Positions 11,094 through 22,879 of a stretch of DNA of 64,000 nt are shown here, one piece after another. Every line of letters starts with the position of its first letter. Positions within the stretch are counted from its first letter, which is position 1. Position numbers and translations under genes: made by a program. Source of the DNA: Gremmenia infestans (Eukaryota > Ascomycota > Leotiomycetes > Helotiales > Hamatocanthoscyphaceae); NCBI GenBank assembly GCA_032629725.1, contig JAFEVB010000004.1, forward strand, positions 1,302,001 through 1,366,000. Direction: 5' to 3'. The notes under the pieces are model-generated. The model did no database searches and was not told the origin of the DNA. It worked only from the letters and a program-made list of their open reading frames with translations.

Positions 11094-13017
11094 ATTATTA
11101 TAGATATCCCACATCACATGGCCCACCATCCAATACAGCTTCTTTCCGTACAGTCAACCAATCCCTCCCTCCAATCCAGTCCAGCTCCCATATCATCTTT
11201 CGTTGCACTTCGCAAAATCTCATGTGCCACCCGTGCCTCACAGCTGGCCTCGATAGATGCAGAATGAAGAAGTTTCCTCCGAAGGCACAGGGCAAGCGGT
11301 GCGTTGTGTTGCGCGGCGGGGTTTTACGTGCCTCTTTCCAACGAAGTGCCGAGACGAGCGCGAATCAGAGTAGATTTTACGACCATGTCATTGGTTCCCG
11401 AGGGGTTGGGTCAGTGAGGCACAGTTAGAACCGAAATTCTAATCGGCGATTATATCGAGGCGGCTGAAGGAGTATGCCGAAGCGAAGCGTCTCTTTGGAA
11501 AAGAGTTGGTTGCCTTTTCTCGCTGTTATTATCATGTTGTTATAGTGTTCGTTGGAGTATGGAGTTAGGTAGGGATCTAAGTAATGTCTGAGACTGGGTG
11601 AAGGTTTAAGGATAATTGTTATTGGCTTTCTGGTCAAGAGATGCGATGGACGAGTATACATGCATGGTATTGGATGAGAAGCGGAACCCTAAGATGTACG
11701 GAGGGAGGTAACTCCACATCGGCATGACCGACGACGGTCGAGCACGCAAGCAAGCGGCGCGGACAGAAAATGTACCGTACGGAGTACAGTACTGTGACAA
11801 CCAAAATGGGAAAAGTCTTCCGGTTCGTTGAGAACGCGGGAGGAAGCCTTGCTTCAGCTAAATATGCTATGAAGAGGCGCAGAACATTTTCACGACTTGC
11901 AACAAAGGAATGCTTCTAGTAAGAAAGAGCGAGGTGAGGGGGTGTTGTTTAAACATTTCGGGAAAAAGAGACGCAGCGTGGTATTCTATTTGCGAATAAT
12001 AGTCAAGAAGCTGGAAGCTCCACTACCAGTACACTATTGAGATGAGGTAGAGACGTAACAGAGTGGCACATGAAAACTGCGACTTGCAACAGAAAATGGA
12101 GAAGTTATAGAGCAGGCTAGGTTAATTAAAACTGGACGGTCGATGTTACAACTAGAGACGCCATCAAGGGGTACGATAAACCTGCAATTTGCAACAAAGC
12201 AGGGTGGGTGACCCCTATAACGACGGTATACGGCGTAAATCTTCGAAGCTAGACTGTTGAATTGAGGCACAGGAAACCTACGGCTCGCAACAAATATCCA
12301 GAGAAGGAAGTAGACTTCGAGGCTAGTGTCTTGAATTGAGGCACAGGTAAATCTGCGACTTGCAACAAAATAGCCTTCTCAGAGTCTTACTGGTTTAAGA
12401 GTGAAGAGGTCAAAGTTCAAGTGAATTTCGACTAGCTCCAGGCAAGACGCCATAAAGAGGCACAGAGGAAGTACGAAATGCAACAGAACTTAGGAGTTCG
12501 GCCCAAAATGGGTAGGAATCACAAGCATAGAAGATCCAGGTAGACTAAGCACAAGTAGTTCCCTCCTCCGTAGTTGGGGAATAAAATAAGGCGGGGCGGG
12601 ACTAATTGAGTAGTGGTTCAAAGCTTCGACTAACTCCATGGACTCTTTGATACCGCACACATGACTTCACTACCCTCCACTTCCCTTACCATAACATCAC
12701 AAATATCTACTAGGTAGCGACTAAGTCTTTGAAATGAGGGCAAGCTCATTTTGCTATGAATTCAGACCTTATCCATTAGGCGTAAAAAGAAAACCTGGAG
12801 ACTTCGTCGGTCTTGACCCACGATGTACTAAGAACGAAAGTACGTACCCACCAGAGTCACTTTACTAGACATCAGTAGTATGCTTCAAGTATCAATGTAA
12901 TATAGGGGCATATTCTTGAGATTTGCAACCAAAAGTGCTCGGTTCTCTATTCACTTTCGAGAAAGAGCTGCGAGCACAATGCTTTTCCAAGGAGAAATGA
13001 GCCCAGCCATGACCATC
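11094..13017. other. Convergent intergenic region with a dispersed repeat family
   Basis: About 1.9 kb between the 3' ends of the TFIIIC and MFS genes, with no supportable gene. Its main content is the repeat family annotated at 11871-12485, with an outlying copy near 12905-12935. A short AGGCGGGGCGGGAC-type GC patch lies near 12590. Confidence 0.55.
11871..12485 (+). repeat. Degenerate repeat family (GAGGCACAG ... GCGACTTGCAACAAA)
   Basis: Six copies share a left word GAGGCACAG and, 8-14 bases later, a right word close to GCGACTTGCAACAAA. Right words lie near 11892, 12080, 12187, 12284, 12356 and 12474, with a seventh at about 12921. Spacings between right words are about 188, 107, 97, 72, 118 and 447 bases, so it is not a strict tandem array. 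Two copies also share an upstream stretch beginning CTTCGA(A/G)GCTAG (12241, 12316). There is no continuous reading frame. I do not recognise the family. Confidence 0.7.
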
Positions 13018-14676
13018 TTAGTACGAGTACCTGAACTCCGGGTTCTCCTTGTCAGTCTTATCCATAAATTCCGAATCAACCACATGATCATAACCCCCCA
13101 TCGCCGCTTCCTCCATGTCTCTCTTCCGATTCTCCCGCCAGAGCATTATCACCAAAACCAACGCCGCCACCACAGCGACTGCACCCGTTGCCATAATGGC
13201 AATTTTCGCGGGGATGTACTCCGGAGGATTCTTTCCATCCGGTTGGAAAGTCAACGGGCCGATGATATTCCCAACACAGAAACTCATGAGAAGAATCGCA
13301 TTGATGGTTATCTTCTTCGTGTGACCTGCATAATTGGCCGCAGCGAGGGAGTACATAAGTGGTAGTGCTGCTCCGCCGGTATTCGTCATGTAGTTCCCGA
13401 TGAGCTTGCCAGCGCCAGCATTCTTGGGTAGGAAAGCCATCAGTGCGCCGCCGATAATGGAGGGGATGGTGAGGGCGCAGGAGTTGAGAGCGCGGCTATT
13501 GGTGCGGCCTGCGACGAAGGTTGCGGATAGGATTGAGACGATGGAGACGCCACCACTAGGGATCGAAAGCAAGGCGGTTTGCTTCGACGTGTATCCAAGC
13601 CTGAAAGTGTTAGCAAAGATTCGACAGAAGAAGTTTGAGGTTCTACCCTTTGATAATAGTAGCTTGATAACTGCTGATTGCCCCATTTGAAACATTCGAC
13701 GACGCAGTGAAAAGGCTGATGAGCCAAGTGTTAGGGCTCATAATACACTCTATAGCTTGCTTGGCCTTGAATGTCTTATTCTCAACTCCCGTTTTGTTTT
13801 CTCTCAGTCTTTCGATAGCAAATATTTTCTCATCGTGCGAAAGTCTGCTCGTCATTGGATTGTCAGGCAAAAATAGAACAACACAAATTCCGGCGGCTAT
13901 CGTGACTATGCCGCAAACGAGAAACATGATTTGCCATGATCTAAATGCTTTGCCATTGTAGTGTTGGAAGCCATAAGAGAAGAGCGCGCCTACGATGGTT
14001 CCGCAACCTGTTCCTAGGTACCATATTCCGATTCTGAACGGCTGTTCACTCTTCTTGTACCACATGCCAGTGACGAGAATCAAACTCGGTGCAACAGCTG
14101 ATTCGAAACAACCGAGGAGGACACGAAGAGCAACGAGAGAAGCAAAGTTCTTGCAGGCGCAGTTCATTGTAACACATATGCTAGGGCGGGTTAGCACTGT
14201 TGAGATAAAATAGGTTGAGCGACTTACCCCCAGAGAATAACTTGGAGCCCTAAATATTTCGCGGTAGGGAATCTTTGCATCAAATATCCCTGAGGAATTT
14301 CGAAAACACAGTAGGACACGTAAAATGCAAGAGCCAGGTACGAGAATTGAGAAGCGGTGGTCCCAGTATCGTCCTTCAAACCCATAACATTGGCATAGTT
14401 TATCAGGGTCTTGTCAAGATATTGCAGAATGTAACAAGCAAACATCAACTGGAAGAGCTTATTAGTAGATGAGCATCTTATACAGAATCAACAACTGACT
14501 GGCATGACCATCCAGTCGATCTTCCGAACGAGCTTCTTTTCATCAATATCGACGATCGTTCCATCCACCTCTTCACGTCTAAGAAATTTAAGTGCTGCAT
14601 CTGCTCCGGCGATTGGAGCCAATGACTTCTCGACATTTCCAACCTCTGGACTGCTCATCTTTTCAATGTCCGTCAT
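13018..14676 (-). CDS. MFS transporter, allantoate permease (Dal5/anion:cation symporter) type
   Basis: Exons: 14676-14500, 14448-14228, 14180-13647 and 13600-13018, about 504 residues. The splices restore KIDWMVMPLMFACYILQYLD, QVILWGICVTMNC and QATIIKGLGYTSKQTALL, all in phase, with introns of 46-51 bp. About twelve hydrophobic segments are visible. The N-terminal RKIDWxVMP, YLDKTLINYA, the RVLLGCFESAVAP loop and the PDNPMTSRLSHDEKIFAIER central loop are diagnostic of the Dal5-like branch of the major facilitator superfamily. Members import small organic anions such as allantoate, nicotinate, pantothenate or biotin precursors by proton symport; the substrate cannot be read from sequence. It is co-oriented with the Zn2Cys6 gene upstream, a common transporter/regulator pairing in fungi. 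Confidence 0.9.
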
Positions 14677-15311
14677 AATTGAATATGTAATCTTCTGAGA
14701 TTCTCAAGGTGGGATGGGAAACATCACAGACAAAGAGTGTAGAAGACATTCTGATATTTTATAACAAAAAACAATTGGCCGTCGCGCAGATCGCTGCAGA
14801 AGTGATGGACATGTAACCATTGTTTGTATGCTGTTCTAGATGCTGAACTGCCTTATCCGGTATCTCCTATCTGGAGCTCTGATAGTGATGGACGGGGAAG
14901 AGATAGACCTAAGAAAACTAAGGCTGTGGCCCTCAGAAAAATGCCCGGAGCACCGATTCGCGCTTCGCTGATGGCCTTGTTAAAGCGGGGTGATTAGATG
15001 ACGTTGTGATAAAGTCCTGAGAGTGGTGTTGATAGGTGCAGAAGTGGGGTGCAGGACCAGGGTAGGTGGACTCTAGGACGGCAACTGTTCTGCATAGCGA
15101 TAGTGACTGAAAGTATATTCAAATAACATTCTATATCATATGAACAGAAAACAGTTTCCCGTCCCGATAGCTGATTGGGCCCAATTCGTTTGCATTAAGA
15201 ACCTCGAATATAAAGGCTGCGTGCGATATGTGAACTGCTTGAGATATCTCAGCGTTACTGGGAGACCAGGATCAGTCATGAGATTCCTCTCATCACGAGA
15301 AAAGCTACTTA
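14677..15311. other. Intergenic region upstream of the MFS gene
   Basis: This stretch contains the MFS promoter and the 3' flank of the transcription-factor gene. A short open frame on the plus strand (15140-15355) runs antisense to the candidate last exon of that gene and has no recognisable content. I see nothing else. Confidence 0.4.
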
Positions 15312-17760
15312 CTAATCGTCTGCAGAATCATGTGAGAATCTCTCAAACTGTGTGAGAACTTTAAAAAGCGCAGCAGGTGCTGTCATAGCCGCAATGTTTT
15401 GGCTGGTTCCGATTCCTCTAGGTTTCATCATTCGTTGCAAATCTATAGGATTTTCTTACCCAAGATCGCTCACATTCCACCAATTCACACTTCCCTCAAT
15501 CTCAGGCCTTTGCTGAAAGAAGTTTTCCGCTAGAACAGCCAATTCATCATCTGAATACTGGAGTGGAGCACCGTTCGTCAAAGCAGAAATGTCATCCAGA
15601 TGGAAGGCCCCATTGCGGTCTTCCATTTGATTCACTATGGGCGTCGAGTTTCCGAATTCTTGGCCTTCAACCCTATTAGGTTCAGGAAGAACAGAGGTCT
15701 GTGCCATTTCTCCCCTGGAACCCCCGATACTCGGAAGCAATGATGCTCCAAATAGAGTTCTGGCAGACCCAACAAGCTCGCTAGAAGAGGAATACTCTAG
15801 AATCTCAAAGAACTGTCCCAGGTCGATCAATAGCTTCCGATTTTGGCGAGTCGGTACCTCACTCGCGACATGCGTTGATGAGACAGTTTCGCCTAGTCTT
15901 TGGAGCTTATCGGCCTGGAATGGATGAGCTTTGGAACTTCAATTTCAAGAATAGGAAAACTCACTATACGACCGACATGAGGCCACTCAGCCCCAAATCC
16001 CCGAATAAAGCGTAGACACTTATCAAAACAATCCTGCTTATCTTTTCGCCTTGCCAGATCATCCACAAAGCTCTCTTGCAAGTAAATGGTCGCGACTATA
16101 GCAACGCAGTGACCTAAAAACGGGTCCGTCACCTTGAACTGCTTTCCTTCCAGCATGTCAATGATATTGATAATCCAAGATGCATGCGATGATATCAGAT
16201 CAGATGTGTGTTGAAGAAATATCTCGGGAATAACACATTTGAAATTTCGAAGCCTAAGTGATAACAATAACGGGTGGTTGAGTAGGCATAGGTTGGTGTG
16301 GTATAGAAATTGGACGAAAAGCCAAGGCCCCCAGTAATCTCGATTAGCGTTCAGATGCTCAATAGGCTGCTGTGAAAACTTCGCCGGCTTGAAACGATAG
16401 GTGTAAGGCATTCGCGTCTCAAAATCCATCAATTGCGCTAGAGCCGTTGAATATTCGGATTGCGCGGACCATGGCGGCAGGCTGCTTGGCTTGCCCCTTC
16501 TCCAAGCATACCTCGTGATTTTGAACCATACTTCGCTCTGTTGGATGGCATATGCAACTATGCCTTTATCTGTTAAGCCCTCTGGATCAATCTCAATAGA
16601 TCTTGACGCTTCTACTGGCTGAGTATGTGGATTGCTCGTAGTTTCTGGATACCATGGAAAGTTGTCGTCGGCAGAGAAATCCAGGACCATGAAATCAGCA
16701 CCGTGTAATCTTTTGAGTAGGAACAGGCTCCAGAAGCATCTTCTGCGTTCTTCCTTATCTTGTGGGGAGAGTGCCACGTGAGATTCCGAAGTTAATCCCG
16801 CATTGTGGGCTAAGCTCATGGCTTGACTGCTTTGAATACTCGCCCGCCGTGTATTGCCATCTAGTTTCATCAGCTGTTGCATGCGAATAGAGGGAGAGCA
16901 TACCTGTGAAGTGCACGAGACTTAGAAGACACAATGATTGAATGGTGGATAATTCTATATCTCCTTCGAATATCCTTTTTGAGATAAGTATTCTGGCTGC
17001 TTCGACGTAGTCGCGAATAAGATCGGGTTGATCGACACACAACCGAACATCTTCACTAAACCTCAATGTTAAAGCAAGAAGTGAGAAGATAACTTCCGGA
17101 TCTCTGTTCCAAATTGTCTGGGTGAAAGTTGAACGATGGAATAATGGTAGAGGCTGGCAGTCGCAGTATAGAAGGTACGTTTGTGCGGCATTCAAAATTA
17201 TTTCCCTTGGAGGAAGAGCCCTTTGATTGTTCAGAAGTGAGTTATTGTAAACAGAAAGACTACTTACGTCTCAGAACATCTAGGGCTAAGTATTTGTCTG
17301 GGAGTTTGCAAATTCCTGGCTGGCGACTCTGCGGCCTGGGACGATGCGCTTCTACCAAGCGAGACTTGGTTTGCAAGCACTTCAGCGAGCTGAGATTCAA
17401 CTAGTCGAAGACGATCTTCCTACCAACAAATGAGCCCATGTGTACTATTCAAAAGCTTAAACGTGACTTACGACTTGTCCATCGCTGCCTTGTACCCCAG
17501 AATTCCACGGTCGATGAGTTGGGGAGATGCTCGGCAGAACCCTCTCGTTTTCGTGGCGTTCTTCAGCATAGTGGCAGGCCTGACGCAAACGAGAACAATG
17601 GGAACAGGTGGGCTTCTCTCCAGGGCATCTTGACTTCTTGCGGCTGTCGGTTCGATCAGTTGTGCATAGACCAGTGATAGAGGTCACGGGGTGCTAATGG
17701 TGCTCACCGGCAAGGTTCGCAGGCTTGTCGAATTCGTTTCGTAGGACGCTCAGAAGACAT
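15312..17760 (-). CDS. Zn2Cys6 transcription factor with fungal-specific middle homology region
   Basis: Exons: 17760-17708, 17643-17472, 17419-17268, 17220-16904, 16860-15965, 15914-15460, and a candidate last exon 15417-15312. It encodes about 716 residues, or 682 if exon 6 reads into the stop at 15456. The first splice assembles a perfect binuclear cluster, Cys14-X2-Cys17-X6-Cys24-X6-Cys31-X2-Cys34-X6-Cys41. The next exon gives a short coiled-coil linker (EDRLRLVESQLAEVLANQ). Fungal_trans signatures follow (LLYCDCQPLPLFHRSTF, DGNTRRASIQSSQAMSLAHN, KEERRRCFWSLFLLKRLHGA). Introns are 42-64 bp. A nuclear regulator of local metabolic genes is likely; the co-oriented MFS gene is the obvious candidate target. 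Confidence 0.9.
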
Positions 17761-18204
17761 CACATAAAAGTAGTGATGGCTGTCACATGGGTTTATTGTT
17801 TGTAAATCTAATTGTTGATCTTGTATTTGTGCCGTATAAAGAAGTATAAAAAGATGGAGCCGGAAAGTCGCTGGAAAAAGAAAAGCCGCTAGATGATGAC
17901 TAAGCCATTTTAGGATACATCCGAATGTCTATTCATTACATCTCAAAATGAAGATATATGCTAACTCCATTTTCTACTTACTGATCAAATAATGATACCC
18001 ATTGACCTTCGACTGCACAACTAGCTAGGGTACTAGTATTTCCCGACTCATCCGGTAAGCAAGTCACATGACATTATCCAGCTCAATGGTGTAGAAGGAG
18101 CTACTTTGATTGTGGAACTGAAGACCTAGAGACATCCTTTCTTTAATATTTTCTCTAGTAACTTCATTACTTCCGCTACTTTACTCTCCCAAATACAAAA
18201 CAAC
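17761..18204. promoter_or_regulatory. Divergent promoter region, transcription factor / sirtuin remnant
   Basis: The 444 bases between two start codons facing away from each other. I see nothing beyond AT-rich leader-like sequence. Confidence 0.4.
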
Positions 18205-19475
18205 ATGCCTTCGTCCCGGCATCAAAAATCACTACTCGTCATGGCGCCAACTCCATCTACCGAAACACCAATCTTCGCCTCCGAAGCAGAGATCAACTCT
18301 TTTGGCAAGTATTTGCATTCCTCCAAACTAATAGTTGTTTTCTGCGGTGCTGGTCTGTCGGCTGCTTCTGGTGTCCCTACTTTTAGTGGGGATGGTGCAC
18401 ACTGAAGAGGCCATAAATGCACGAGTATTTCTAGTATAGACTGTTTCGAGGAGTTGCCGGGTTTGGTCTCGAAGTACCATGCAGAGAGGAGGAAGTTGGC
18501 GTTGGGGGCGAAACCAAATAGGGCACACGAGGCGCTAGCTGTGTTGGCGGGGAAGAAAAATGGTGTGAGGGTTTTGACGCAGAATATTGATGGTGAGTGA
18601 ATTCTTCTTCTCGGGGAAGAATGCGAATAAGAGTCCCTTATCAAGTGGTGGTATGGAGTGTCCGAGAGACGAGCAAGTGAGTCTGGACTCGAGGGTCTTG
18701 TTGGATTTCCAAGCTCAGAATTACTTTCATCACAGAACTTGCTTTTCTAACTGATTTGAAGGCCTTTCTCAGAAGGCGAAGCATCCCAAAGATCGATTTT
18801 ACGAACTCCATGGATCTCTCATGGACGTCAAATGCTCCAACAAGGATTGTGATTACTACGAAAAGGACAATTTCACGGAGCGAATATATCCCGCATTGGC
18901 AGTTGAAAATGCCATCGAAGCTTTTGCGCCTACCGCCACGCAGTCTTTGAACGACAAAGCAAGCACACAGAAGAAATTGCATCCAAGCTTGCGCAGTTGA
19001 CCGTCAAAAGGGCAATGAAAGAGAACGAAAAAGAATCTAAGTCAGCTCCGACGCTTGAGCCCAGGCCAAACCCTCTCGCAGACATTATCGCCTCTCTATC
19101 ACCTGACCGATGAGATAGGGCAGAACCAGTCCAGATGTTAAAGACCTCCCACATTGTCCGAAACGCTCTTCTCTACTTCGACTGGCAGTCGTCTGGCTCG
19201 GAGAGAGTCTCTCTGTGCCTCAGTATAACGAGATCATCGCATGGATTGATAAGGAGAAGAAGCTGGATCTCATGATTGTTATAGGCACGAAAGGAGAAGT
19301 ATATCCAGGTGGAAAAGTTGTGAATATAGCAAAAGAAAAGGGTGCCAGAGTCTATGGTCAACATAACGAGAATCATGCCCGAACATTGACGGCAAGAGAG
19401 AAGAAGGATTGGGTCTTTGAAGGCAATGCAGCGGATATTTTACCAGTGCATTCTGAGGGGATTTTCCTGGATTGA
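18205..19475 (+). pseudogene. Sirtuin (Sir2-family, class III/SIRT5-like) pseudogene
   Basis: The NAD-binding core is plain: VVFCGAGLSAASGVPTF, then after an in-frame TGA (18403-18405) at the expected Trp position, RGHKCTSISSIDCFEELPGL and RVLTQNIDG. An intron (18593-18761) joins to GLSQKAKHPKDRFYELHGSL and the first zinc Cys pair CSNKDC. The frame then breaks near 18970 (one frame stops at 18998; another continues EEIASKLAQLTVKRAMKE to a stop near 19113). It breaks again before LPHCPKRSSLLRLAVVWLGE, where the second CXXC has lost a Cys. The tail GTKGEVYPGGKVVNIAKEKG runs to 19475. The conserved FRG and GTS motifs read FSG and GTK. Several independent lesions make a functional protein very unlikely. 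Confidence 0.85.
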
Positions 19476-20040
19476 GGAAACATACGAGTAGAATCAGTAG
19501 ATTCAGGGAGGCTGGCAGGTGGAGAAGTTATACGGTCCGTTCCGAAGCCCCAGTATACTTCGTAAAGTCTTTTAAGACGTGCCCGCCATGGGATCATGCT
19601 TCTTAGGACTTGATTATAATACTATGCCTCGAGAGTATTAAGATCTAAGTCTGCTGCTGTTTTTCGTACGAGAAACCCCCCCCGCCCTCCCCGCTCCCCC
19701 CTTCCAATACCTGTGGAGAAGAAAAATGAGAGAGGCACCAAAGAATAACCTGAAGCCTGTATCTGTGCCTGTAAGAAACAGCGGGCACTAAAATTTAGCG
19801 AGCTTGGCAGGGGACCTCCCTGAAGCTGCAGCCAAGCCAGCCGAGCCAGCTCTCTATCGGTAGGTAGTTTCAAGCTCACCGCCCAACCACCATATTATTT
19901 CAAAGAAACATCTCACTTCTCTCTCATTTCCTTCCGATACTTTTGAAGCTCATATATTCCGCATTGCCAATTGCGTCTACAGCTTCGCAAAGCTCTCGAC
20001 CTCTCTCAATTGCATTGTCTCCCTAGCGATTCCCTCCAAA
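19476..20040. other. Intergenic region between the sirtuin remnant and the Pro-rich gene
   Basis: A C-rich patch (about 19675-19708, CCCCCCC-type runs) and a CT-rich leader (19910-19945) upstream of the next start are visible. No gene is seen. Confidence 0.4.
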
Positions 20041-20880
20041 ATGGCAAACTACCCCACCCCTCCGCCGACGAGCTCTCCCAAAGAACACATCCACAACAAC
20101 GACTGCAACCACGATATCCACCCCAGGACCTACCACTCCTACTCACCTCCTACTTTCCCTCTACCCGCCCAAGAATCCTACTACTACGCTGCTCCTCCCC
20201 AATCAACACGAATAAACAATAACCAGAACCCCAGACCATACGACAACCAGAAACCAACCTCATACAGCTCCAACAACCCTACCCCCCGTCCGCAGAGACG
20301 CCGCACGCCTCCTCCAAGGCCCATATACTTCTCCCCCACAAACAAGCCCCCTTCCCCTTATAGCACAGCGAGACCCAGACCCAGACCAGGGTTTGTCAAA
20401 AGGATAACAGCTAAGATTGAAGAGTGGGTGAGGAGCTTCATTAGATGGGCAAAGGAGCATCCCGTAAAAGCTGGACTTGCGGCCTTTGTGCCCCTGGTTG
20501 CGGCCGCCGGGTTTGCGAAGGCTGTACATGGGATTATAGCACTCGGGGGTGAGTTGTTAGGTAGGGAAACGGACGAGCATGAGGGTAGGAAGGAGGGGGA
20601 TAACAAGGAGGGAAAGGAGAAGGAGAAGCCAAAGAAGGTTTATGGGTGGGGCTTGGATCACTTTGTCGGCTTCGGGGGAAGTAAGGGAGGACCGATGGAG
20701 GGGATGTTGAAGATTTTGCAGATGTTGATGTAAGTTTTGCCCCGTCCTGTATTGTGTTTCCAGCTACGTTTGCTGACTTGATTGATGCACAGGAATCACT
20801 ATTGCAAGCTCTCCCCGAGCATGGTACCGAGATTGGGAAGTCTTTTGCTTGAGGTTTACTTCCTGGACAAGACTCATTGA
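20041..20880 (+). CDS. Unrecognised Pro/Tyr/Asn-rich protein with one hydrophobic segment
   Basis: Exon 1 is 20041-20729 and a probable exon 2 is 20793-20880 (donor GTAAGT, acceptor GCACAG), about 258 residues. If the intron is retained the protein ends at residue 230. The first 120 residues are low-complexity Pro/Tyr/Asn/Arg. A short amphipathic part (KRITAKIEEWVRSFIRWAKE) leads into a hydrophobic stretch of about 30 residues (AGLAAFVPLVAAAGFAKAVH onward), then a Lys/Glu/Gly linker and YGWGLDHFVGFGGSKGGPME. No enzymatic motif is visible. It resembles a class of fungal hypothetical proteins that I recall only as unknowns. A membrane association is inferred from the hydrophobic segment alone. 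Confidence 0.7.
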
Positions 20881-21732
20881 TTGATGGGTGTGTATGATTT
20901 TACGATATTACGACGGACGACCAAAAATACACTACATAACGACCATAGCCTGAATTTTAGATGCAATTAGAGGAGCCTTAGGCCTTTCGTCCTTAAGACT
21001 TTGTACAAGTAACATGATCATATATTTTACGGGTATCAAAGCTCACAGTCGTGTAGGTATTTCCTAGTTCTTTCGATCGACTATTTCTGCACGAGATCAC
21101 ATCTCGGGGGTTTTGTGCCATTCCAGTGCTATGATAGTACAACTGTAGTGTCAAATTCAAGAAGTCCCCTCTTCCACGAGCATTTCACCAGTCTGATATT
21201 AGTAAATTGACCCTGCCATTTTCCTATATAGGCGTATGAAACACCCATTCAGATCAGTGGCTTTCCAATTCCCAACTGTCATCTCTTGTCTTATTAGGCT
21301 GGCCTATGAATGCTATGCTCTTCAAAACTAACTGCACTCTGTCCAACTAAGAAGTGTGGTCCCTATTACTTCTAAGTGTTCCGTGAAGAAATAAATTTTC
21401 ATAATTCTATTGTTTCCGCAGAAAGTACGCCAATTCCAATTATTGACCAATCTTATTATTTTTATAATTCTTAATTGATCTAGGCATTATAAATTAACTT
21501 AGTTGCCTATCTCTTCATGTTATTTCATGCTATGGTTAGCTGGTAAATTAAAGACTTGTCTTGTGTTGTTACCTACAGTACTCTAATTGGACAGATAAGA
21601 TAACGCCCGGACATTTGAAAAGTCCGAAGCTTTGTAAATACAGCCCCACATTTCCGCCCTCCTTGGAGCATACTTCTTCGAAACTATATATACAACCTTC
21701 ACAAGTTGCATTATCGATTACTTCACCCCACA
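20881..21732. other. Intergenic region, AT-rich centre
   Basis: Between the Pro-rich gene and the hydrolase gene. The middle part (about 21380-21540) is AT-rich but keeps CpA dinucleotides, unlike the RIP island further right. No gene is seen. Confidence 0.4.
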
Positions 21733-22879
21733 ATGTCTTGCCCTGCCTGTTTCAGCGGAGGGGTATCCAATAGCCATCCAACCGGCACAGAAACCAGTAT
21801 CCATGGCCTGCCCACCTACGTCGCACAGCCCGCCGACGGAGTTACTCCTAAAGGGATAATCGTCTTTATCACTGATGCCTTCGGGTGGGACTTTGTGAAT
21901 AACAGAGTCCTAGCCGACCACTATGCGAAAAGGGGTGGATTTCTGGTATACGTTCCAGATTTTATGAATGGTTTGTTTCATTTCCTTTTCTTCTTCTTCT
22001 TCTTCTTCCTCTTCCTTTTCCTTTTCCTTTTCCTTTTCCTACGTCTAATTCATCTCATAAGAATATAACAACCCCCATAGCTGACAGGTTAACAGGCAAT
22101 TCAATGAGCCCCAGCGCCCTCGCTCTCATGGACAAGATCATGAAACCAGGCTCTTGGCTCACAGCTATTGTGTATAAACCGGTATATGTACTCCAAGCAT
22201 TAGTCCAAATTATCCCGTGGTTTATCAAAACCCGTGTTTCGGTTGCCAAACCGCGGGTTTTTGCATTCGTTCAAGCGCTGAGAACATCTCCGCCTCCCTT
22301 CACCACGGATAATCTTAAAATAGGTGCTGCGGGTTTCTGGTACGTATTCGATGATGCGAGTTTACACCCTTGTTAGTTAAGATTTCAATAGGAATCATTT
22401 GATCCTAGGTTCCTTTGAAACATACCTACCTACCTCATTTTTCTCAAAGAAGCAATACTAATTCAATACCCAGCTGGGGCGGTAAACACGTGATCCTCCT
22501 CGCCCATGACACGCCCTCATCGCGCGTCCAGCGCCACCCCTCCCAACTCACCTCCACCTCCTCCACTCTCAGCCCCCTCATTGACTGCTGCTTCACAGCC
22601 CACCCCTCCAACCTCGATGTCCCAGCCGACATAGACGCCATCACCATCCCAACCAGCGTCTCGATCGGCGATAACGACATGGCGCTGAAAGCACCCCTGA
22701 TCCAGCAGATGAAGCGGATTCTTGAGGATAAGAAAAGGGGCGATCATGAGGTTGTTGTAATGGAAGGTGCGAAGCATGGGTTTTCGGTCAGGACGCATCC
22801 GGATGATGTGCATGAGATGGAGTGTGCGGAGAAGGCGGAGGTGCAGGCTGTGGAGTGGTTTGGAAAGTGGTTTGCCTGA
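21733..22879 (+). CDS. Dienelactone hydrolase family protein (alpha/beta hydrolase)
   Basis: Exons: 21733-21970, 22096-22339 and 22474-22879, 295 residues. The splices restore YVPDFMNGNSMSP and the nucleophile elbow AAGFCWGGKH, with Cys161 as nucleophile. Asp227 (SIGDND) and His262 (GAKHGF) complete the Cys-Asp-His triad of the dienelactone hydrolase family. The protein starts MSCPACFSGG without a signal peptide, so it is probably cytosolic. Fungal members hydrolyse lactones or small esters; the substrate is not predictable. Both introns (125 and 134 bp) are longer than the local norm, and the first contains the pyrimidine repeat listed below. The donor of intron 1 is GTTTGT, a weaker match than elsewhere. 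Confidence 0.9.
21985..22041. repeat. (TTC)n/(CTTTTC)n pyrimidine tract in an intron
   Basis: A pure pyrimidine run, first TTC triplets and then CTTTTC hexamers, inside intron 1 of the dienelactone hydrolase gene. Confidence 0.95.

Noticed and set aside
12985..13365. Plus-strand frame of about 149 codons at 12916-13365
   Set aside because: It is antisense to the MFS last exon and has no recognisable domain.
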